This document shows, piece after piece, positions 23,884 through 32,852 of a DNA stretch of 64,000 bases (its first letter is position 1; each line of letters starts with the position of its first letter). The stretch spans positions 1,860,001 through 1,924,000 of the forward strand of contig JAWNGF010000004.1 of NCBI GenBank assembly GCA_037039685.1, written 5' to 3'. The notes below the pieces were generated by a model that searched no databases, was not told where the DNA came from, and saw only the letters and a program-made list of their open reading frames with translations. Made by a program: the position numbers and the translations under genes. This stretch comes from Ceratobasidium sp. AG-K. Taxonomy: Eukaryota; Basidiomycota; Agaricomycetes; Cantharellales; Ceratobasidiaceae.

Positions 23884-24147
23884 CATTTCTCGGAGTGGCA
23901 GTGTGATGTCTGTAGGGTTTGCTCCCAGATACGTTTTCGAGGTAGATTGTTTTATTCTTTTACCCACAGCGATATAGGCTGTGTAGTTATGCATGGGCCG
24001 TGTTGGGTCTCTAACGGCCTGTAAATTGCAACGAGCTGGGATAACCCGCATGATTTTGCTTATATTCGCTCGCTTTCGGCTCAGTCTCTCGTAGCGCCCT
24101 CCCTTTAACTGCACATTATCCCATTAGTAGCCAGTACCCACTTCAGC

Positions 24148-24760
24148 ATGCGCACTTCTCTTGTTGCTCTCTTGTCCTTGGTTGCATGTGTCACTGCGTA
24201 CGATATCACCTTTCCAGGTGCCAATGAAACCTGGAATGCTGGCTCGGTACGGAATCGGCTATTTATTTTTTGGATGCTATACTCATCAAAGCTCTAGTCC
24301 ACCAACAAGCTTACCTGGAAGCGTGATAGCACCGACCCCGAATATTTTACTTTAATCTTATCCAACGGAGTGAGTATTAATTGATACGCGCTACGAGAAA
24401 CCAAGGTTAACCTGCACCCCAGGACACTTCAATAATTCCGGGCAATAACATGGATCTCATTGCCAATGTTTCAGGCTCGAGTGGAAGTATCGATGTTCCA
24501 ACTCCCTCTGGCGGCTTACCCGTTGGTAAAGGTTTTCGGTATGTTTCAATGAGTGTTTGATTCTGGATGAAAGCTGAACAGCTTCTAGGCTCAGCTTTCT
24601 TCGTAACACCACACGGCAGCTCGATCTTTACGCTCAAACCCCTGATTTTGAAATCGTTTCAGGCACTCCTGACTCTGCGAGCAATGGAGCCATGTCTGTC
24701 GTTGCACACGCTTCGCGGATGCTTGCAGGTGGTGCGATTCTTGCTGCTTTCCTAGGTTAG
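24148..24760 (+). CDS. Kre9/KNH-like GPI-anchored cell-surface protein, copy E
   Basis: Four exons (24148-24246, 24298-24369, 24423-24538, 24589-24760) give 152 residues. Signal peptide MRTSLVALLSLVACVTA, then DITFPGANETWNAGS, NKLTWKRDSTDPEYFTLIL and GSSGSIDVPTPSGGLPVGKG. The strand YAQTPDFEIVSG and a short Ser/Asn linker precede the tail LAGGAILAAFLG. The Tyr of the WYAGS motif is replaced by Asn (WNAGS), which adds a possible N-glycosylation contrast with the other copies. Intron positions match C and D. No disruption is visible. Confidence 0.84.
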
Positions 24761-25473
24761 ATATAGCGGGCGTCGGTTGTGGATATGATGACTTAGTTTT
24801 ATGGACATCTGTGTATTTAATGATTTAGACCGTTGTGATGCCTTGTCGCACAGCTAGCTTGCCGTGAAGAAACATACGATGTCCTTTCAACTCGGTTTTC
24901 TGTACTTCATTTGGACCTTTGATAGCTTGGCCTGTGAAGTATGTGGTCGAAAGGCTGGGAATCTATAGTTGTAAAACAGTTGTAAGATCGCGCACACAGG
25001 GTGAAAATATGTGGGAAATTCGGCCCCACAAGGGCTCCGGAACAAGGATGGAGTCGAACCAGCATCTTGAGATGCTTTTGATAACGCATGTATATAGTAT
25101 AAAAACAAACCCGGTAGGATCCGAATTAGATTCACCAAAGGTCTCGGTTCCGGGTCTTTCTCGCGTACCTACCATCTCATGCACCTACTCACTAGCGCTG
25201 AGATAATTGCCATCCCGCATACTTTTATCGTAAACTCTAGATCTATGTTCCTTTCATGATGTACGTATCTTGCGCGTGCCCGCAAATTACGAGTTATCCC
25301 GTATTGGGTCTATGCTGTTCCTATTCATATCCAGGGGTATGAGTCACAACGAAACGACATGTCAGTGATGTGGAGTCACACAAATAAGTAAATGTGTCAC
25401 AGTGCGATACGTTGTGATAGATAAAAGTTATTTGGAGCATAAATAGAATCCCACTATTTTCAGATTAAGCAGC
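24761..25473. other. Spacer after copy E
   Basis: It holds the 3' UTR and AT-rich spacer. A T-arm-like string on the minus strand near 25050 was examined for a tRNA and did not fold into one. No gene was supported. Confidence 0.5.
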
Positions 25474-26075
25474 TTACGAGTCCGTCCGAGCTCCTAGTTT
25501 GCTCTGCTTTAAAGCACGAGCCGTAAGCTCCGCGACTTCGGTCACTTTCGCTCGCTGCGTCGGTTCATATATCCAGCCCCTCGTCATCGCCTCCCAAAAC
25601 GCATCTTCGAGTTGGGAGCGCGTCGATAGACCTTCCGGACGTTGAGATGTGAAACGCTGGCCTATCACAGCACCTGGGATGTTCATAGCGTTTGGGATCT
25701 CTGTGAATGGAAGCTCTCCTGTTAGCGTTTCCTGAATTTTGGCGCATTTAGGAAGTAACAATTCGAGCGACGGGATATTACTTGCTAATATTGTCTAGAA
25801 TGATTACATACCACAAAGTTAGCATGACCGGCTTATACATCTATTCTCTCTTTGTCTTACCATTCCAAGCGCATATACGTCGGCCTCTTTGGAGCAGTAT
25901 CCGCCTGACATCATAGGCTCCGGTGCCTGTTAAGATGTCTAGCATTTGTTCATTACAATTGTTATTGAATGCACGTACCGGGGACTACCCACTTGGCCTT
26001 ACCACCCATCGCAATCGGGATTTATGTGCTTTCTATTGTGTCGCTCTCGTCAATATTATCAATCATGTCATCGCT
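25474..26075 (-). pseudogene. Relic of a TKL-like kinase: activation segment and C-lobe only
   Basis: Exons can be read from about 26012 downwards: a KWV segment before the APE intron, then APEPMMSGGYCS and EADVYALGM. A 9-nt exon coding TIL follows, then ETLTGELPFTEI to the stop at 25474-25476. The exon borders equal those of the intact kinase at 48167-50692, including the 9-nt exon. The intron after that exon begins with GC instead of GT. There is no N-lobe, Lys or catalytic loop upstream, so the piece cannot be an active kinase. The last 95 codons are open, including FWEAMTRGWIYEPTQRA, so the truncation is not ancient. Confidence 0.75.
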
Positions 26076-26807
26076 TTACGTTATTCGTTGTAATGGCAAA
26101 TGTCAGTTAACTTGAAATGGTTGGAAGGGCCCGAAGGGGGAGGGGAATTTGTATTTTGCCTTGGACCTAGGCCAAACACGAGCTGGTTGGACAAGTTGGG
26201 CTTAATTTGGCAAGCTAGCACAGAACTGAATAACTCTGCCAATCTGTTTGGTGCGCTTGTTCAGCAAAGAATGGTGTATATTTACGGGGCCTCGAGGGCG
26301 ACTCGTAATGGAACCAAGAGCGTTCTGGCTGGCGGACTAGTAGCGGCGCGCTGATAACAGCAATACCTCACCCCTCTGCCATTGCTTTTCCAACCCAGTG
26401 TAGTTATTCACTCTACTGGCAGCTAGCTTCTGCCCATTTCCGCCAGTGTATTGCTTGATTCAATCTTTTTCTCCCATGTACTTTCACTTACGAGCGCCAG
26501 GCATCAACCACAACTTACGGGGTGCAAATTGGAGCGCATACATGGACTAATACCAACGAACTCCCAATCGAGGAAACGCTTAGCAGTGTCAACAAGCACT
26601 GCGGCTACTCACATTTGATGCATCAAGAAATGATAAATTTGCCAATCAGCGTTTGGAATTTCGCTGAGAGAAGATATAAGTAATGCGCCCGGTAAATTTC
26701 TCATTTCAATTATTGGTACATCCAAATTCCCTAAACCAAGATACGAGAGTCCAACGATAACGGAGCGACAGGAGAAAGCGTGGCAAAGCAGAATTTTGGG
26801 CTAAAGA
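26076..26807. other. Intergenic, nothing recognised
   Basis: An 84-codon plus-strand frame at 26100-26354 has no known motif. The sequence otherwise holds only the presumed 3' UTR of the eIF4G-like gene that ends at 26808 on the minus strand. Confidence 0.5.
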
Positions 26808-29800
26808 TTAGTCCTGTTGACCGACGAAGCGATTCTCTCTACTATCACGAGATCGAGATAGTCCCGAGTTCGAGTCTCCAGATGGGCGAGCCTGCCACTG
26901 TCGAGCGCGAAGCTCAATCACATCCTTCAACTAGGTCAGTGGCGGCCGATCAAACCAGGCGACGTGCTCACCAATAACATGAACCGAATTCGCCAATTGA
27001 GGTCACTTCTACTCCTCAACTCCTTCATTTGCTTAAAATAGGTATTCATCTGGCTACGCGCCTTGGGGTTGTCCAGCGTTCGTCCGACGGTCGTAAGAAG
27101 CTCGCATAGGCTCTCGATATCCTCCTCTTTGGGATCGCCGACGTTGGATAAGAGCTTCTTGATACACCCGTGCATGGTGCGTTCGGTCAGCATCCGGAGG
27201 CTGAACAGCTCACCCATAAACCGGACCAGACCGAGGCCCCGACGCTTGGCCCTGGACGCAGCAGCGAGCTCAGCCCCCTTCACATTCCACCCACGCTGGA
27301 ACTCCGCTTGACATGAGGCAAAAAGATATTTGCGGAATAACATCCCGCCTGTTGTCGCTTGTTCGTCCCAGTCCTGCATCGTCTCGTCTTGTATGTTGGG
27401 CGACAAGGATTCGGTCATGTTGTGACATAGCTGCGCATACATTTCTGCATAGATGGGATCGTTCCTGGCGCTTGCGAAGACGAGCTCGACGACCTGCATG
27501 AGCATCGACCCATCGTTTACTTGCTCCGATCGGTTCGCATACCGAGTAATTCGGTGCGAGATCGAGCCAAAGTTGTCCATGGTGAGCTTGTTGAGAAGGT
27601 CTTGGATTTTTTGCTGTGTGGATTGCATGCTTCCTCCCACCCACCGATTCTCGCTCACTTTAAGTGGCACAACTGGCTCTAGGGGGTTAGCCGCGGGTGA
27701 AATTTCGTCCTCGGTTTCGCTTGGAGGCGTGCTATGAATTGTGGGCAAGCTCTGGCTACCTGTGGATGTATCCCCTAAGCCTAAGGGCCCGTTAGATCGG
27801 TAACCTCCATCATGAGTGCCACTTGGGTAACTCATGTCTCGTTCACGTGGTTCAGATCCAATGCCGTTAGGGGGTGGGGATGAATGGGGTCTGTCGTTGC
27901 AGACATTCGTGGATTGCAACGCAAGGTCGCGGTGGTAAAGCAATTGTCAGTAAACTCGACGATCTGCAAGCAGTTGTACACACCTAAACTGAATTGGAGT
28001 AGCATGGACATCCGAATCCGCACCGGGATTATCAGCTGGTGCAGGTGGAGGCGACGGGCTATTCGGAACGATAGATCGCAATAGGTTGTTTGTTTGCTTG
28101 GGAGAAGCGAGGGGGGGAGTTGCATCTCGTGCCTGAGACTCTTCATCGGCCTTCGCGGCTGCTTCGGCGGCAATTTTGGCTCTGGCCTCTTCTCTGGCTT
28201 TGGCTTCAACTTCAGTCTTGAGACGGGCCTCTTCTTCTTTTGCCTTGCGCTCGGCTTCTTCCTTAGCCTTAGCTGCTTGGTCGGCTTTCGCTTTTGCCTC
28301 GGCCTTAAGCCTGGCCTCCTCCCGTGCCCTCTGCTCGGCCTCTTCTTTCAACCTGTGTTGCTCTTCCCTGGCCTTGCGCTCCTCCTCTCCGATCCTACGC
28401 TCCTCAAGTTCTCTAGCCTTGCGTTCGGCTTCCAGCCTGGCCTTGGTCGCAGCCGCTTCCCTGGCTTTTGCTTCGATCGCTGCCTTGACTCGGGCTTGTT
28501 CCTCCTCTTTCGCCTTGCGCTCAGCTTCTTCCTTCGCTCGACGTTCCGCCTCCTCCTTTGCCCTGTCCTCTTCTTCAACTTTGGCATTTGCTTCTGCCTC
28601 GAGTCGTGCCTTTCGTTCGGCCTCTTCCTTCAGTCGGCGTTCCTCCTCTTCCCTGACCCTACCCTCCTCCTCTTCCCTAGCCTTGCGCTCGGCTTCCTGC
28701 TGGCTCTAACTTTAGCCTCTCCTCTGGCTTTCGCTTCTGCCTCTGACCTGAGCTGCGCGTCCCTCTCCTCTTTCTCCTTGCGCCTGGCCTCCTTCCGTTC
28801 TCTTGCCTCCTCCCTTGCTCGAGCCTTGCGCTCGGCCTTCTCTTTCGATCTGCGCTCCTCCTCCTCCTTGGCTTTGCGTTCCTCCTCTTCCCTAGCCTTG
28901 CGTTCGGCTTCCTGCTTGGCCTTGACTTCGGCCACTTCCTTGGCCCACGCCTCTGCCTCTGCCTCAAGCCGCGCCTCCTTCTCCTCCTTCTCCTTGCGCT
29001 TGGACTCTTTCTTTGCTCGTGCCTTGGCTTTTGCCCTCTCGTGTCGCTCGGATTCCTTCATCAACTTAATTTTCTCCATCTCCTTGGCCTTGCGCTCTTC
29101 CTCCTCCTTGAGTCTACGGACCTCCTCTTCCCTCGCTGGGGAGCTCATGGCCTCTAGAGCAGGGCATACCTTTTCGAATTCTTTCAAGAGCTGGCTTCGA
29201 AGATGAATCCAAGACTCTCCCTCCACTTCGATCTTTCTCGCGAGCTCCTCTGCCTTGGGCCAGTCGAAACCAGCGGCGAAAGCAAATCGGGCAAGCCACT
29301 CGTATGTTCTAGGTATGTCGAGGTGTATTTTGTCGGCAAATTTGATTGTTGGAAGTAGACCGCATTCGAAGTTCTCTGGAGAGACGACGCCGTGCGTGCG
29401 CACAGCTTCGGAGAGTTTTTCGGCAAGCACCACGACATCTTCGCCGCCGTCGAGCGCATCATTGACCAATCTACCAACAAACAGGTGTCGGTGCTTGGTT
29501 GGCAGAGCCTCGAGCGCCATGATCGCCTCGTCGACATTCTTCAAGCTCAGGTACTCCTACGTACGAGTTAGATACCGCTTCACAGGTATCCGAGGCGAAA
29601 CGTACTTTGACATCCTCCTTGACCCTGTGCCATGCACCTATCTCGGATAACGGAGTCAAGGCTGGCGCCGGTGTCCGCTTATTGTCCACGTCTCGATGCT
29701 CCTCCACTTCTCGATGCTCCTCCACGCTTAGAGCAGCAAATCTATTTGCGTCGTTCGGACGGGGCATGCTTGCCTCGCGCTTGGAGTACTTCCTGCTGAA

Positions 29801-30424
29801 AGCGCTTGAAGAGTCGAATTGGAATCCGCTGTGCTTGAAGGCCTTGCCAAACTGGGAGAGGTCACTGGTGTGGGTGCTCGGTTTACGGAAGGTGTGAAAT
29901 CCGTCGGGCTCGGGTACGTTACGCCTGAACTGGCTGGGGCCAGAACTTGTGTAAAAACTAACTTCAGCATCTGCCCTGCGCCGGCTCACTTCCTCTTCTC
30001 TCGCTTTACGCTCGGCCTCCTTCCTGGCCTTTTGATTTGGCTTCTTCTGTGCCCTACGCTCAGCCTCCTCTATCATCCTTCGTATCTCTTCTTCCCGCGC
30101 CTTGCGTCTAGCCTCCTCCTCGTAGGTTTCAGTGACCGGTTCAAATCCCCAAGTTATCCCGTATTCTGCCCACAACAGGTCAAGGTCGATCGAGTCAAGA
30201 TCATACTCGTCGTCTAAAATAACTTAGCATCAAAATTCAATCATAATTAGCTACCTACCAGTCCAATCACATGACTCTGCTGGGTCCTCCGGAGCCTCCC
30301 AGTCCACCGGTCTGGGTGCCCATGGCCATGGATCTGGAGGGCCTTTTGCCCATGCCGAGTTTGCAGGACCACCAGATGGACGAGAAACCTTGGTGTGCCA
30401 TGAGGAACCAGCAGATCCGCTCAT
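26808..30424 (-). pseudogene. Domain-permuted eIF4G paralogue (MA3 before MIF4G), frameshifted
   Basis: Exons at 30424-30259, 30213-29606 and 29556 onwards join in frame. The start resembles the eIF4G N-terminus (NSAWAKGPP is identical). It jumps to an Arg/Glu-rich helix, the post-MIF4G linker (SDLSQFGKAFKHSGFQFDSS) and a good MA3 domain from residue 259 (DEAIMALEALPTKHRHLF). Instead of stopping after MA3 it reads into about 350 codons of Glu/Lys/Arg-rich helix, then the MIF4G domain (about 27940-26984), an intron and a final exon 26930-26808 beginning DVIELRARQWQAR. A one-base deletion at about 28700 breaks the frame within the helix. The acceptor before MIF4G has lost its AG. The eIF4E motif YDRDFLL has become YHRDLAL. 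Each domain alone stays open over long distances, so two shorter genes or a recent decay are both possible. Confidence 0.7.
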
Positions 30425-31309
30425 TCTACGAGCTACTGGCTATAGTGAACCAACTACTCTAGCTGTCGGTTAAGGCTGTCACCGTAAGCCAGATTTGTGA
30501 CTCACAATCGTAGTTTGCGGCGGGCGCAGAAGAGAAATACGCGTCGCTACGAAATGTAAGATGGGGTGCCTGTGAGAAACAAATCATTTATCATAAGCAA
30601 GCAGCAAAGGTCGCCGGTTAGGAACACCTTTGTGGCTCACTGTTGACGATGATATGCAACGTAACTTAGCCACCGAGAATTCTTTTGCCACTCTAGTTAC
30701 TGTTACGTATTATGTCAGTCTTACCTCCGTTGTTACGCATATCATAGTGTCCTTTTTCGCTATTAACACACTCGGGCCCAACGTTCTCCGCTTGGATCTG
30801 TTCCGCATTGCGTCCGTGCTTCTAAATGAGACTTTCAGTGCATCCCTGGAACAGAAGACGGCCCCGACCTAGAATCGCGGCCAGACTATCGGGATGAAAG
30901 TTAAAATCATTATCAGGGATGGTCTCAGAAGGAAACATCGATACGCTATGCATATAGGCTCTAGTATTACAGGGACCCGTCTTCGAGTCATAGTATGAGG
31001 ATATAATAGTCTTGAGTTTGATTCACAATCAGACTCGAAACCCGTGTTTCCAAGTCTTCGTTCTCAGCTGGCATTCCCGTTCCATAACCTGTTTCAAGTG
31101 CCCATACACACTAACCACCGAGACCCGAAGGATATACATCAGGGCTTGTGTTATGGTATGTGACACATTTGAGACAGCATGCAGGTTGTGCAGTACGTCT
31201 CTTGATTGCGCCACGAAGAGCACAGCGAGCTATATTAAGTATGTTAGCTCGTAGCTGCGGGAGGTGTTGATAATTCGGACTTATAGGCTTGATATTTTTA
31301 TCATGGGTT
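30425..31309. other. Spacer upstream of the permuted eIF4G paralogue and the RTA1 relic
   Basis: A hydrophobic plus-strand frame at 30630-30872 might be a decayed N-terminal part of the RTA1-like gene, but no motif supports this. The motif GTTCTCCGCTTGG near 30789 recalls the eIF4G 3' UTR repeats. No gene was supported. Confidence 0.4.
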
Positions 31310-32413
31310 AATCGCAGGCTCGCTTATGTTTTGCGCCCAGCCGGGCACGTTCTCGAGGCAGCACTATTCCGCACGTGGTATATGCTTCCTACTCTTGTGC
31401 TATGCGGTGTCTGCGAGCGGCTTGGGTGGGCGTCAAGGTGCTGGGGTCATGTAAATCCTCACAGCAGGGGCGCATTCATGATGCAGTAAGTAACGTTACA
31501 ACATAGACAGTGGATCCACCCAGGTACTTACCTGGCGGCAGAATCTGCACGACTATTCTTGGACCCTCGTTCATGACCGCTGCTATGTTCTTGATTCTCC
31601 CCAAGATCATCGGCGAGTTGGGAGCACGATAAAGCCGAATGCCCACTCGGCTCTGTAAGCAACTTTCAGAGCATTGATTCGGCCGTCATAACTGCATATA
31701 TGCGCTAGACTCAAAAATATTTATTACTACTGACGTGGCTGCGCTCGTCATTCAAGCCGCGGGTGGTGCGATGGTGTCTACCGCTCGTACGCGTGAAGGA
31801 TCTGACCGAGGCGGAATGATCATGCTGGCCGGCATCATTATCCAATTGAGTAGGTTTCTACTTTCTACGCCCTCTTCTCTCGGTGGCTAACTGAGTTGAA
31901 CTCGTAGTTGCGATCATACTTTACACGATCCTCGGGCTTGAGTTCGCGATTCGTTACACTCTCAACCTCCCCACTCGTTCGACTGCTGAAGAAGAGCGGT
32001 ACAAACGCACCGGTTGGGAGACTGTTTCTCGTGGCGTTGTGTGGATGGTTGCCGGGCTAGCGAACGCTACTCAATTCATGACCATCCGAAGCATTTACCG
32101 CACAATTGAGTTGACTGATGGATGGTAGATCGATGTTCAGCAGAATGAATGTATGCGCGTACTAATATTTACCATAGGAACGGATAAATTATCACACCTG
32201 AAAACTGGTTCAGCTGGTTCGACGGAATGCCGATCACCGTGGCGGTGTTTGTGAGTCGAGACGCTTCAAATTTGCATATACGTGAACTCACTAGAAATAC
32301 CCCGCTAGACATTTAACTTTTTCCACCCTGGATATTTGCTGCGCGATCTCCAGAACATACTGGCTCCTTCTGCGATGGCATCCAAGGTTAACATTGGGCT
32401 GCGCCAGGTTTAG
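31310..32413 (+). pseudogene. RTA1-like multi-spanning membrane protein, inactivated
   Basis: Exons can be followed across five introns: FRTWYMLPTLVLCGVCERLGW and PHSRGAFMMQ, then ILGPSFMTAAMFLILPKIIGE. Next come TTDVAALVIQAAGGAM and GSDRGGMIMLAGIIIQL, then RYKRTGWETVSRG, SIYRTIEL, and FHPGYLLRDLQN to the TAG at 32411-32413. These are hallmarks of the fungal RTA1 family of seven-span membrane proteins, linked in yeast to lipid translocation and resistance to toxic lipids. A TAA at 31630-31632 replaces the Tyr before SRMPTRLY. A second TAA at 32185-32187 lies before IITPENWFSWFDG. The N-terminal spans were not found. Splice sites are otherwise intact, pointing to recent loss. Confidence 0.8.
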
Positions 32414-32852
32414 GCAAAGGGTATCCGGTCGTGTCGTTGTTCTGGTCTCCTTTTTTTGTTCTTCGTCACAAATGGACAATACAGTATATTGAGATGGACT
32501 CATTGATTCTCAGCGCAGAGCAACCTCAACAGTTGTCAGCGTCTGTTGTATTGTTCGCATCCAACTCCGCTGGTGAAACGCCTACTGCCCATAGGCCGAA
32601 TCGCTTGCCATTCGAATGCTCAGCTGCCGGACGCGGAAATATACGAATGAGAATGAAAATTTTGTATGCGAGTTCCGAACAACGTTCTATTGTTAATTCC
32701 AATGCTACATAGCTCAGACAATATAGTCCGATAATAAATATGCGAGGGAAAGCGAAAGAACGCAAGAAATATAACGGGTGGGTGGTTCTCTAGGACGACA
32801 ACGGTGTTTTGTATCGGTTCATGGGGCGGCTCCTCAGTTGGAGCCTCATTAG
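32414..32852. other. Spacer between convergent RTA1 relic and truncated eIF4G
   Basis: It contains the 3' flanks of two convergent genes. An open plus-strand frame at 32431-32712 shows no motif. Nothing else is supported. Confidence 0.5.

Noticed and set aside
24990..25070. A possible minus-strand tRNA suggested by a GGTTCGACTCC string
   Set aside because: The T stem has a mismatch and no D arm, anticodon stem or 7-bp acceptor stem could be formed around it.
28094..29206. A 370-codon plus-strand open frame rich in Leu, Phe, Ser and Cys
   Set aside because: It is the antisense of the Glu/Lys/Arg-rich helix of the permuted eIF4G copy; such repeats leave all frames open. The minus-strand reading has clear homology.
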